From assembly GCA_004431415.1 (NCBI GenBank), contig QPMI01000206.1:1-64000 (forward strand): a stretch of DNA of 64,000 nucleotides, given 5' to 3'. Origin of the DNA: Cyanophora paradoxa. Taxonomy: Eukaryota > Glaucocystophyceae > Cyanophorales > Cyanophoraceae. The notes beneath the pieces were generated by a model. It ran no database searches. It saw only the letters and a program-made list of their open reading frames with translations, and was not told where the DNA came from. Of the stretch, positions 37,501-49,301 are shown piece after piece; position 1 is the first letter of the stretch; each line of letters opens with the position of its first letter. A program made the position numbers and the translations under genes.

Positions 37501-40500
37501 CTGGTCGCCTCGGTGGCGGACGCGTCGAGCGAGGAGGCGCTGCGGGCCGACCTCGAGCGGCGGCGGCTCCTCGCCCCGCCCGACGCCTCGCTCCTCTGGG
37601 AGAACCTCTTCGCCGCCGGCGCGCAGGCGCCGGCGCTGGGGCCCCAGCCCGACACGAGTGGAGTGCTCGGGCGGAGCTCGTACCGGCAGATGGAGACGCG
37701 CACGGGCCGCTCGGCGGCCTTCGTCGGAGTCGGCCTCGTCACCCGCCTCGCCGCCGCCCTCGCCCGGTGCCCCCTGCCCTCCCCGCTTCGCCTCGTTCCC
37801 CCTCCTCGCCCTCACGCGCCGGCGCCGCCAGGCTCATCTGGGGCCTGGAGTGTTCGCGGGCGGGGGGGGCCGGCCGCGGGGGGCGCGGGGCGGAGGCGGC
37901 GGCGGGGCCGGCGCGCGTGTGCCTCCTGCTGGAGGACGCGCACTGGATGGACAGGTGCCTCCCCGCGGGGACCCTCGCCCTCGCCCTAGCGCGGCCCGAC
38001 GCTTCTTCCCCCGCGCAGCGTCTCCTGGTTCGTCGTCCGCTGCATCCGCGACTCGTGCCCGAGCCTCCTGGTGCGCCCCGGCTCCGGCTCCGCCCCGCCC
38101 CGTCCGGGCCGCCCACCGCCGGGCGCCAGCTGGTGATCACGGCGCGCCCGATGGCCGACCCGCCCCGCGACTACCTCCTCCTCTCCGGGCAGCTGGCGGA
38201 CCCCGCGGGCTCTCCGGCCGGCCCCCCCGGGGCCCTGCCCCGCGCCGCCGATCGCGACGCGCGCGCCGCCGAGCACGCCCTCGACTCTCCCAAGTCCGGC
38301 GCGAAGGCCGCCGCTGCGCGGCGCCTCTTCGAGTCGCCGCCGCCCCCTGCCGCCTCCGCAGCTCAGCTCGAACCGGATGGCTCCGTACCCGGCCACGGCG
38401 TGCGCCTCCCGCCGCTGCGGGCCCCGTCCAAGTGGCGCTCCTGCGCCTGGGCCCCATAAGCCGGGCGGCCGCCCGCGCCCTCCTCACGGTCCGCCCCCGT
38501 CCCGCCGGCCCCGCCCTGGCGCCGCCTCACGCCCCGCCCGCCCCCAGGGCCTCTCGAGCACGATGTCGCTGGCGTGGCCCCCGGTGCGCCCGCGCCCCGC
38601 CCGCCGTCCCCGCTCGCCCGAGCGCCCCGCAGGGCGCCGTCGATCGCGTCCTCGACAAGGCCGCCGGCGGTGCGCCGCCGCCCCGCGCGCCGCCTCCGCT
38701 GCCGCCCCGACGGGCCCCGCAGTGCCGCTGTTCCTCGTGGAGCTCTGCCGGCAGCACGCCGTCTCCGGGCCCTCCCGCCGGCGCCCCCGGCGAGGCCTTC
38801 CAAGTGCCGGAGACGGCGCGCCCGCCGCCCGCCGCTCGCGCGCCGCGCCCCGAGGCCGCCCGCTGACAGGCTCGCGGCGTGCGCAGATCCAGCAGATCGT
38901 GCTGGCGCGGGTGGATCGCCTGCCCTCCGAGGCGCAGGCCGTCCTCAAGCTGCTCGCCGTCGCCGGCTCCGACTTCAGCTGCGAGCAGGCCCTCGCCGCC
39001 GACCCCAGCGGCCTCGGCGCCCCCGCCGTCCGCCGCGCCTTCCGCACCCTCTGCCGCGCCGGCCTCATCGCCGTCCGCCCGCCCTCCCCCGCGCCCCGCC
39101 GACCCCCGCGCGCCGCGGCCGACGGGCGCCGCCGGCCGGGGCGCGCAGGAGGCGGGCGGCTCGGAGCGGGCGGGCTCGAGCGAGGGCGGGGCGGGGTGGA
39201 CGCCGACGAGGGGTCGGCGCGCAGCTTCGGCCCGTCGGACGAGGACGAGGACGAGGCCGGCGAGGGCGGGCCCGCGGCCTGGCCGGCCCCGCAGCAGCCC
39301 TTCTGCTTCCTTCACGCCCTCCTCCGGTGCCCCGCCGCCGGCCCCGCGCGCCGGGGCGCCCGGGGCCCGCCGCTCACGCGCCCGCGCAGGGACGCGGTGT
39401 ACGCGGCGACGCCGTCGGGGGTGCGCTGGGGGTGCACGCCCGCCTCGCCCGCTGGCTCGAGGACCGCCGCCCCGACGACTCCGCCGCCATCGCGTCCGCC
39501 CGCCCGCTTCGCTTTGCTTTGCTTCGCTTCGCCGAGGGCGCCGGCGCAGGCTGCACTGGCGCGCGGCGGGCGAGCACGAGCGCGGCCTGCCGCACCTCGA
39601 GCGGGCGGCGCGGGCGGCGTGGCGCGCCAACGCGCTGCGCGAGGCGCGCCGCCTCTTCGGCGAGCTCGCCGCCGCCATCGACGACCTCGAGCTCTGCGGC
39701 CCCGCCGCCTTCCCGCCCCTCCCCGCCGCGCTCCGGCCCCCGCCGCCACGCGGCCGGCCGCGTGGGGGCCCGACGGCGCTCCTCCGTCGCCCCGGCGCGG
39801 GGCGCGGCGGAGGTGGCGCGGTGGCGGGCGGCGCGGGCCGGCGCGCTGCGGTACATCGCGTTTGCGGAGAACTGGTCGGCCTCCTTCGCCGCCGCCGGAG
39901 AGGCGGCAGAGGCCTGCCTCCTCACCCTCGGCGAGCCCATGCCCCGCTCCCGCATCGGGCCCGCCGCCGCCCTCGGTCCGCCCCCCGCCCCGCCCCGCCC
40001 CGCCCAGCTCCGGGGGCCCCTCACGCGCGGCAGGGATCCTGCTCCGGGTGTGGCGGGCGGCGGGGCGGGTGGGGAAGGCGCCAAAGCGCGGCTCGCACTG
40101 GCTGCACGCGCCCGAGCACGGCGAGGCGCGGGAGGCGCTCCTGGAGGCGCTCCTCATCCTCGTGTGGACGGGCCTCTCCAGCGGCTCGTTCGGCGGCCGC
40201 GGCGGCTTCCCCTGGGTCGCCCTCGCCCTCGTCCGCGCCTACGAGCTCTCCGGTGAGGGCCTGGCTGCCTCGGCCCGCGTCGCGCCGCGCGCGCTGAAGT
40301 CCCGCGCAGAGGGGACCCCGGGCGAGCGCCTGGGCGTCGCCGACTGCCGGTGCGGCCCGCCTGTGCCGCCCGCCGTCGCCGTCGCCGCTGCCGTCGCCGG
40401 GCGGCGGCCTGATCGCGGGCGCCGCAGCGTGATGGCAAACTTCGCGAGCGTGCTGCACGCGATGGGCCTCCGCGAGCCCGCCGCCGCCCTCCTCGCCCAG

Positions 40501-41854
40501 GTCCCCCGCCCCGCCCCGCGCCCCCCTGCCGCGCGCGCGCCGCCCGAGCGCGCCGGGGCGGCAGTCGCGGGGCCTGGCGGAGGCGCTGAGGAGCGACGCG
40601 GCGCGGGCGGCGGTGGAGAACCACGCCGGCATGCAGCACTGCAACGCCGGCGACCTCGTCGAGGGCGCCCGCCGGTGCGCCCCCCGCCTCGCGCCCCGCT
40701 CAGCTGCGCGCGCGCGCCGCGCAATCGCGAGCGGCGGGGCCGGCGGGTTGGCAGGTACCGGGCGGCGGCGGGCTGGCGAGCCCGCAGCCGAACAACCACG
40801 AGCTGCTGGTGGCGGCCGCCGTGCTGCACGTCCTCACGGGGCGCCTCGCGGAGGCGGCGCGGTGCTCGGACGAGGCCGCCGTCTTCGCCTCCCGCCTCGG
40901 CGTCGACGCCTACGGCGCCGCCTTCAGCGCTGGCGTCGGCGCCATCGCCGCCGCCTTCGTCGGCCGCGACGAGGCCGCCGCCGCCCTCCTCCGCCAGTCC
41001 GACCGCGTGCGACCTCCCCCCGCCGCCGCCGCACCGGCCCGCCCTCGCCCCTCCGCTGAAGCCGCGGCCGGGCAGGGCCACGACTACCGTTGGTGGGCGG
41101 CGGAGACGCAGCGGGCGCTGCGGTGCCTGCTGGCGTGGCGCGCGGGGGACGTCGAGGCGGCCCTCGCGCACGCCGAGGCCTGCGCCGCCACATGGCGCGC
41201 CCAGAAGGCCACCTTCGCCTGGTTCGGCCTCGGTCCGCCCCCGGCCCTCCCGCGCCCCCTTCGCCCCCCGGCCCGCACCGACCGCGCCGCGCGCGCGCGC
41301 GCGCAGTGATGGCTGCCGTTGTGGTCGAGTTCAGCCTCTGGGCGCGGGCGCGGGCGCGGGAGCGGGCCGCCCTCACGGAAGGGCCCCGCCTCCTCTGCTG
41401 GCGGCGCGGCCCGCGGCGCGCCTCCGTGGCCCCACGGAGGGCGGCGAGGGCGGCGCCGCCGGCGGCTGGCCCTGGCCCCGCCCGAGGAGGCGGCGGGGCG
41501 CTGCGGCGGGCGGAGCGGCTCGCGGGGGCGTGCAGGCGCTGCTCGAGGAGTCGGGCCGGAGGCGGGTGCCCGCCCTCGCCCCTTCGTCGAGCTCGCCCGC
41601 GCCGAGCGGCCCGGGCTCGCCCCGCGCCCTCGCCTCGCCCGCCTGCGCGCCGCCGCGGACGGCTTCGCGCGCCTCGGCCTGCGCCCCTTCGAGATCGGGC
41701 ACGCCTCCGCCTCGCGCGGGCCGAGCGTGGCCCCGGAGCGGCCGCCGAGGCGCTCGCGGCGGCGCTGCGGCTCGAGGCGGAGACGGGCGTGCGGGTGGCG
41801 GCCCTGGGGCGCCCCGCCCCGCCCCCCGGCGTCTTCGAGACCATGTGGGTCTGA
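34532..41854 (+). CDS. ADCY10-like: Soluble adenylyl cyclase, ADCY10-like, multi-exon
   Basis: Two class III cyclase domains plus a P-loop ATPase and helical C-terminus. C1: exons join GAALFVD to VSGFSSLARSLAHSDAESAA (donor 34699, acceptor ends 34789), then LMTTLNAYFLQLMSRLHARG and a 24-base microexon (35087-35110) VLLFAGDA. Both metal-binding Asp motifs (FVDVSGF, FAGDA) are thus present. C2: SVHRVAEEFGGSVNKIMLDE, AIIGFGLPGGFAHEDDAERA, CGTLGAPCRKEYAL + IGDSV + ILAARLMGK. ATPase: Walker A EAEAGMGKTRLLREV near 37310, Walker B VCLLLEDAHWMD near 37920. The rest is alpha-solenoid-like, ending FETMWV. Soluble adenylyl cyclases make cAMP in response to bicarbonate and calcium. The N-terminal exon is uncertain. 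Introns are short, GC-rich, with CTGAC-like branch sites. Confidence 0.85.
36612..36750 (+). repeat. Two near-identical 62-nt introns around a 15-nt microexon
   Basis: Introns 36612-36673 and 36689-36750 are both exactly 62 nt. They share 54 of 62 bases by my alignment, including both splice borders, and flank the microexon 36674-36688 encoding IGDSV. The exon order YAL-IGDSV-ILAARLMG matches cyclase family sequence, which confirms both as introns. Confidence 0.85.
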
Positions 41855-42290
41855 CCCAGGCCCCGCCAGCGCGCCGCCCGGCCTCTGCCTCGGCCTTCCG
41901 CGCCGGAAGAGTACCGCCTCCGCCTCGGCCTCCGCGGCGCCATAGAAGGCGCCGGATTCAGACCCGAGTATTAACTGCATTTGACTCAGTGAGGAAATAT
42001 GCTGATTGCCTGTGCTCATGATCAGCTGGATGCTAGGCCTCTATGCTAGGTGCAAGCCGCTGAGCGCGCTATTTGTTTAGGCTACTGATGCAGCTGCATC
42101 ATGACCTCCTAAAGCTATTCGAATTCCATTCTATGTAATCTTTTCTAAGAACCAGCTGCAGATGCATTCAGAGATGCGCATGCACATATTAGAATTCTTG
42201 TGTTCTAATAACGGTGAAATCGAATTCTTAATGACTATAGCTAGCGCTCGCGATCGGCTCCGAAATCGTGAGTTCGAACTGGGATTAGGA
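41855..42290. other. Convergent spacer after the cyclase gene
   Basis: About 435 bases, noticeably more AT-rich from 41945 on, with no supported gene. It separates two converging genes and presumably holds both 3' ends. Confidence 0.4.
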
Positions 42291-44056
42291 TTACGGGCCG
42301 GGATCCGGAGTATACTTTCGCAAGCTCCCGACCCGCTGGCTCGCTCGCCGCTCGTCGCTGTCGTCGGAGAGCGCGCGAGACGGGGGGCGCTCCGGATCCC
42401 GGCCCGCCCCCAGCTGCAAGTGCAGGAACCCCATCCCCACGGCGGCAGACGGCTGGGGTCTGGGCGCGGGGGGTCGGGGAGGGAGGAGGGAGCCCCAGCG
42501 CCCGTGGACCTCTTCTGCGGCCGCGTCCGGTCGCGAATTCCCGTAGCGCGAGCGCGAGGAGGCGTTGATGCGGATCTCCACAACCTCGTCCCCGACGCCG
42601 ACCGGCGCGCCCTCGAGGTCCGACGCGCCGCCGCCCCCGCTCCCGCTCCCGCTCCAGCCCGAGCTCGATGGCGGTTGCGGGGCGCCGGCGCTGGCGCCAG
42701 CGGCCCGGAGGGACTCCTCGAGGCGCAGGGCGTACCGGTTGGGCGCCGGGGGCGACTGCGGCCGGGCCTTGAATCCCCCCTCGAGCTCGCCCGCGTCGCC
42801 AGCCGCGGGGCCAGCGCCCTCCTCGAATTCGCTGAGCGAGTCGACGTCGTCGGCGTCGCGACCCTCCGAGGCGCCGTCGGCGTCGACATCGGCCCAGGAG
42901 CCTCCTCCCCCGCTCACGCCCTCCACATCCGGTCGCGACCGACCGCGGGCTCGCGATCGGCCGGCACGCGCAGACCCGGCCAACGGCCCCTCCGGGCCGG
43001 GGACGTCGGCCGAGTTGCGGCGCGATCGAGAGCGCGACGTCGACGAGGGAGCTCGAGAGGCGACGCCGGCGTCGGCGTTGGCGCCCTCGCGCTCGTGCAG
43101 GAAGGTCGACGTCGACGCCGCCCGCCGGAAGCTGCGCTGCTCCCGCAGTGCCGCAAGCGCGGCGCGCCTCCCCAGCACCCGCAGCCGGTCCGACTCCTGC
43201 ACACGCGCGCGCCTCAGCTCCACATCCTCAAATTCAAAAAAGGTTTCAGCTCAATTCAAAGATTTCGCGCCTTCTCGAGCTCGGCGGTGAGCTCAGCGAC
43301 CGCCCGGTCGAACTCCTCCTGCGCCCGCACGATCGCCGGGTCGTAGTCCTGCACAGTCGGCGCCGTCGCATAAATCAGCCATTCATTAATATTCTGGAAC
43401 CGATGAATCGCATATTAATGCACGTCACCTCGCCCTCGGCCGTGTTGCCCGCCTCGCGATCGCCCACGCTCGTGGCGCGGAGGACGGCCTGCGCGATGTT
43501 GCGCTTGATGTTCACCTTGCTGGCCTCGCTGTTCAGGTCTGCCGTCGACCGCGCGCCCGCCACCCGTGCCGGCGCCGGCTCGGGGTCCTCGGCGCCGATC
43601 TTCTCTCGGAACGACTTCGAGCGGAACGACGTCGAGCGGAACGACGTCGACCGGGCGCTGCGGGCGGTCGCAGCCGCAGTCGGCGTCGCGGCCGGCTCCT
43701 GGGTTGACGTTCTTCCATCCTTCTCTTCGACGCTGCCGACCAAACTCGGATCGGCAAAAGTGAACACCGCCTCGCGAAGGTGATCGCGAGCGGACGCACG
43801 AGCTCGCGGGGCCGCCGTAGGCCATCGAGGCGGCGTGCCCGGCGATGCTGGCGCGCAGGCCGATCGCGAAGGACCCCGACCGCGACAGGCCCTTCATGCT
43901 CCGGACCGATCGCGACGGCGCCTGCCTCGCGGTTGCGGGCGCCCCGCCCTCCGCGGGCGACCCGGGCCCCTCCTCTTTCTTGCAGGCGTGCGCCTCTGCA
44001 TCCGACTCGAGCTCGGGGCCGTCGCGCGCGGCCCGCGCGCGCGCCGTCGACTTCAT
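42291..44056 (-). CDS. Unrecognised Ser/Arg-rich, disordered protein
   Basis: The ATG ending at 44056 opens MKSTARARAARDGPELESDA. Recognisable stretches: QAPSRSVRSMKGLSRSGSFA; FTFADPSLVGSVEEKDGRTS; a tandem repeat RSTSFRSTSFRSKSFREKIG; NIAQAVLRATSVGDREAGNT; a helical segment EEFDRAVAELTAELEKARN near 43300; then SDRLRVLGRRAALAALREQR and a long disordered end stopping at 42291. Introns separate at least three exons (near 43760-43800, 43370-43440, 43220-43250). The SxSFR repeats look like kinase or 14-3-3 targets, which is inference. I do not recognise a family. It starts about 100 bases after the stop of the channel gene on the same strand. Confidence 0.5.
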
Positions 44057-44156
44057 GCTCGTCGACGTCGATGCGCACTTCTGACACGACTGCAGCGCGC
44101 GAACACTCAGCGACTAGCAGACATCAACGAGTAGAATTTATATTGTGGATTAGAGC

Positions 44157-47100
44157 TCAAACCCGCGCGGTGTCCGCGGAGAGGAGCCGTGCGAGCCGCG
44201 CCTCGGCGGCGCGGCGCTGGGCCGAGCCGGGCGCGCCGCTGAGCTCGGCGCCGTGCTCGAGGAGGAGCAGGGCGACGAGCTTCTGGCCGTGCCGCGCCGC
44301 CTCGTCCAGCGGGCGGAATCCCCTCTCGTCCTCCGCGTTCGCGTCCGCCCCGCTGCAGACCGCAGGGCCCGCGATTAAAATTCGGTTGAAGGTACGGTCG
44401 ATCAAATTCGAATTCGTTCTGCGCGCGGCGCCGGCACGCGCACCTGTGCAGCAGGAGCTCGACGGCCTGGAGCTGCCCCTCCGCGGCTGCGAGGTGGAGC
44501 GCCGTCCGACCGTCCTGCGCGCGGGATCAGTGCGAGGCGGATGCACATGTCGACGCAGAAGACAGTGTTCGAATGGGCGCGCGTAGTCGGCGGAGTTGAC
44601 GGGGACGCTGTAGCGGATGAGGAGGCGCAGCGACTCGACGTCGCCGTCCAGCGCCCCGTTGCACTGCCGGCGCCGCCGCCGCCCTCGTGGTGATCAGCCA
44701 GCGCGCCGACGCCTACGCCGACGGGAGGCTAGGGCGCGGGCGGACCATGATGCCGGCCTCGTTGGGGAGGAGCATGCGGGCGCCGGCGTCGGCGAGGAGG
44801 CCGGCGACGTGGAAGTGCCCGCCGCGGACGGCGTCCTGGAGGGGCGTGCCCCGCTTGCGGTCCACGCAGTCCAGGTCCACGCCGCAGCCGACCAGGTACT
44901 CCGCCACCGCCCGGTTCCCGTTGCTCGCCGCCCTGCACGCGTCGAGGCGCCTTAGATTAAAGAGTGCGGGGAAGCCTTCGAACTGGAGGCCGCACAGGTG
45001 GAGGGCCGAGCGGCCGTCGTAGTCCTGCAGCGAGGGGCTCACCCCGCACTCGACGAGGCGCTTCAGCCCGCCCAGGTCCCCCGCCGCGGCCGCCGTGCAC
45101 TGCGCGCAGCCCGCGGCCGTACGCGTCACGCGACGATCGCGATCACGCAGAGCTGCGCAATCGCTCGATTCCCGAAGATCTCATTTGTGCACGCACCAGC
45201 ATCATCGCCGGGTCGTCGAACTGCGGGACCGCCCCGAGCCGAATGAGGAGCCCGGCCGCCTCGTCCTGCCTGGTTGCGAAAACGTAAGAGAGGTCGAGGG
45301 AAACAATAGAAGCGCGCGATTATTCGTCTCGCACTGGTGGCGGATGGCGTCGATGATGGGCGTCCCACCGTAGCGATCCTTCGCGTTCAGATTAGCACCC
45401 CTGTCGATCTGCGGGTGGAAATTAAAATTCGGATCGAAGCACGATATCGATCAGCTAGCGCTCTAGATCTAGATATGATCTACATGTGGATCTGAATTTA
45501 AATTTGCGCGTAAAGAAACTTGGAGAATCGCAAGGGTATATAATTGGAACGCAATATTTAATCAAATGAAATAGGAATCAGACTCGCGCTCACCAACAGA
45601 TGAATGATGTCCGTGTGGCCGTCGCAAGCCTGGCGCAGTGTCTCAGAGCATGCACTCTCTCATGATCAGCCGGTCGCGAAATGCTGCTTGCGATTGCAGG
45701 GGCGACCGCACCGCGATGTGGAGGGCGGTGCGCCCGTCGTAGTCGGCGCTGTCGACGTCGACGTCCATCTCGAGGAAGCGCTTGACGCCCTCGAGGTTGC
45801 CGCGGTGCGCCTCCGTCAGCATCCGCACCGTCTTGTCCTGCTCCCGCTTCTCCTTCGCGACGCGCACGACCTGAGATGTCGGCGCGACCCGTCAGCTTCA
45901 TGGCAGCTTCGCGGTTGAGTACGACAAGGGCGCACATCGCGCAGGTTCTTGACCGTGTTGGACTCGCCCATCGCGCTCGAAACGATGCTCTCCGTTCCCA
46001 GGCTGACGGCGCTGCGCACGCGCACGCAGTGTGGGTTGGCTTTCAAAATTGAACTGCGAACACGCACAAGAACAAAAGGTGCGATGGCGAGCTAGCGCAC
46101 CTCATGCTGAGCTTGTCGTCGTCGGCCACGTTGGCGAGCACGCGCTTGAAGATGCGCTCCTCCTCGTCCTGCTCGTGCACACGTATGAGTTGAAGCATCC
46201 GGATTGCCAGCAGATTGACACTCGATATCGATTGCAAAGCGCGATGTTTGCGAGGAGCGCGCGCGAGGGCGCGCCTGGTAGTGCGAGATGAGGCTCTGGA
46301 AGTCGCGGCGGCTCAGGACGTAGAGCGTGCAGTGGCCCGTCGCGCTGACCCTCGCCGACGACGTCTGTTGATGGAAATTAGACGAGAGCTTAGTTAAGAA
46401 AAGCCGCGATTCAATTAATTATAAGCTCTATTGGGGCGGGCCTGGCGGAGGCCGAAGAAGAAGGCGAGGTCGCCGAGGCAGGCGCCGGCGGAGAGCTCGC
46501 GCCGCGCCTCCGCCCGCGTCACCGCGTCCACCGCCACCACGTCCACCTGCGCCCCAGACCTCGAGCCGAGGGCGCCCAAACGGGCCGGGGGCGAATTCGA
46601 ACCACTCCGCTCGCGATGAAGTACAGGTTCTGCGAGAGGTCGTTCCCTGGAGGCACAGTCAGGGTCACGACGCGTACGCGCCGATGGCCCCGGGGCTCGA
46701 ATTTCAACGAGGATCGCGCAGCGGCGGTGGCTGCGGCGGCGGGGGACGCACGGCGGAAGATCCAGCTGTGGGGCATGAGGGTGGACTCCTGGAGGAGGAC
46801 GGCGAGGGCGTCGACGAAGCCCTCCTCGCAGTCCGCGAAGACCCGGTTCGCCGCGATCAGCGGCCTGCACACCTGCGCCGCCCAGGGCGGGGGCGCCGGC
46901 GTCGGGATCGAAGCAACGACGTCGGGATCGAAGCAACGGGCGCGCACCTGGCGGGCGACCTGGACCTGGAGGCTGCGGGGCAGCTCCTTGAAGACGTTGT
47001 CCCCCGTCGTCCGGTTCGCCGCCCGGAAGTCGAAGAACGTCTGGAACGGGTTCGAAGAGCCGTCAGACCCGGCGGAAGTGCAGGAGCGTCGGATTTGGAC

Positions 47101-49301
47101 GGGCGGGCGCGCCTTCATGTCGGAGGCGATGGCGCCGCCGATGCCGCGCTCCTTGATGAAGCGCCCGATGGCGAGGAACTCGTCCCGCAGCTTCACCATC
47201 TCGCTGTCCTTCCCTTGCAGGAAGTCTGCGGCGAGGATGTTCACGATCAGGAGCGCTCTAGATCTTGACTTGGCGATATCAATTGCAATTTTGACTGTAC
47301 ATGTAATTATAAGAGGTCCTATCGCAGAACAGATCTAGATGCGGAACAGACCAGAGAGGTACATCGTCAGAAGTCTGCGCGGAAACAGTTGCAAGGCGTC
47401 AGATGTAGGGTCAGATTTAAATATTCTGAAACGCGTACGACGCTAAATACAAAGGTCGCGCACGAGTACCAGCAGAGGGAGACGATGTTTCCGGCGAGAA
47501 ACGCGAAGATTTCTGCGGAGTTGGACGCCGCGATCGAACCGGGGCCCATGCTCGTCATCATCGCCTGCCGCCGTTCGAATTCACGATCAGAAATGTTTGG
47601 ATATCGATCTAGGATGGCGTGTGCAGGAAGCGATCGCTCACGAAGCTCCAGAAGAGCGACTGCGGAAATTAAACCCGAAGTGCGTCAGTCTTAAGCTTTG
47701 CATGGTGGTTCGTTACTTTGCGCTCGAGTTGCTGAACTCAAAGCCAAATTAACATTCAAGGCCAAGTCAACGGGCACGGACCACGAAGTAGCGAAGGGCC
47801 TCGAAGCCGCCGCCGCTCTCCTCGGCGTGGAGGCCGCCGGCGAGCCCCGCGCCCCTCGGGTCCTCCCGCAGCCTCGCGAACCACGAGCGCTCCGGCGAGA
47901 CGAGCGCGCCCACGTAGAAGAAGCAGCACGCCCCGTAGTGCCCTGCCCGCCGATCATGAGGGGTGGGGATGGATGGATCAGATCCTTGATTGCAATCAGC
48001 AGATTGATCGAGAATCAAAGCGCGCCGATGAAGACGGTGAGGAGGAGGAGCTTGAGGACGCCGGCGAGGCTGTTCCCGCTCGAGCCCGTGGCGTTCGCGT
48101 TCCGCTGGCGCAGGTACGAGAGCACGGGCCGCGTCGCGAGATAGCGATTCACCCGCAGCCTGCGCGCGCGCGCGAGCGAGGGAGAGGGGGAGGGAAAGTG
48201 AGGGTCAGCATGTGTGATTCCCGACGCCGGCGGTGGCAAGATTGACTGATTAAAAAATTGAATTCTCGTTCACCAGACAACGGTCGTGCTGCTCAGACCC
48301 TGTACAGATGTTAGTTTGACACAGATATCAATCTAGACGATCAGGAGCAAGAATACAATTGAGCGCACGGCGGCGTAGGCCATAAGGTCGAAAGGGACGA
48401 CAGCCAGTAGATCGAGAACCAGATTAGTCTTTAAATCTGCACACAAATTAATGCGAGACGCGGCGGGGACCATCGAACGTGATTTCGAAGGGAAAACGAA
48501 CAATGCTTGAAAATCTTCTCGAGCCGCAGCTCGACCGCGCCCCGCCTGGTCTCGTATGCCTTTTGAAACGATCGAAATCACGCACCAAACTCAGGAATTC
48601 TATGTATTTAAAAAATTCTATTTGGGGGTGATCATGATCACGATTTGATTCGCGGACCGTCGTCAAGTTGGAAGCGGCGAGGGCGAGGAATAGGGCGTCG
48701 CAGAGCCAGTCGGAGAGCACGTTGGAGACGAGAGAGGCGGGTGGGGGCGCGAAGGCGATCCGGTAGGGGATCGCCAGCGCGTCTGCGCGCGCGCGCGCGC
48801 GGCCGAACTCAGCGGGGGCCGCGCGAGTCGGAATTTCGAGGAGATTAAAGGAGGGCACGCACAGTAGAGGCCGAGGAGCAGCTGGGCCCCTCTGACGGCG
48901 CGGAGGGACTTGGAGCCCGGGAGGACGATCCCCGAGACGCGGGGGCCCGAGCCGGAGGCGCCGGCGGCCGCCTCGCGGTCGCGGTCGCGGTCGCCGTACG
49001 CGAGCCGCCCGGGCCCGCGGACGGAGCCCCCTGCGGAAACGGCGCTCGCGGCGCCGGAGAGCGGCTCCGTCTTCCTAGGCCTCCGCGCGGCGTCCCAGCG
49101 TAAGGAGTCGCGATCGGGGCCCCGCCCCGCGGACGCGCCGGCGGCCGCGGCCGAGCGCCTGCTGGACGCCGACCGCGCACTACTCGACGTCGCAGCCGCG
49201 CCGCCTCCGCTCCTCCTCGCGCCCGCCGCTACGTCGCCGGGGCCGTCCATGCCGGCGCGCGCCTGGCCTTCAGCCTGCAGTTGCGGGGCGCCGCCCGGCA
49301 C
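44157..49301 (-). CDS. Cyclic-nucleotide-binding ion channel with ankyrin repeats
   Basis: Plant AKT/SKOR-like order on the minus strand. S1-S2: ALAIPYRIAFAPPPA ... LSDWLCDALFLALAASN (48650-48790). S3: TNLVLDLLAVVPFDLMAYAA (near 48390). S4-S5: RLRVNRYLATRPVLSYLRQ and AGVLKLLLLTVFIGAL (48030-48160). Pore: SLFWSF spliced to AMMTSMGPGSIAASNSAEIF and S6 FAFLAGNIVSLCWYSCATFV (47460-47660). C-linker: DFLQGKDSEMVKLRDEFLAI. CNBD pieces: NLYFIASGVV, SAGACLGDLAFFFGLRQ, SATGHCTLYVLSRRDFQSLI. About eight ankyrin repeats (45840 to 44200), for example ADYDGRTALHIAV and GADANAEDERGFRPLDEAA; stop at 44157. The filter reads GPG instead of GYG. At least 15 introns. The N-terminal disordered part and start are uncertain. 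Confidence 0.82.

Noticed and set aside
38377-42021. 1,214-codon open frame as one exon
   Set aside because: Recognisable cyclase C-terminal helical segments alternate among all three frames, so this frame crosses introns.
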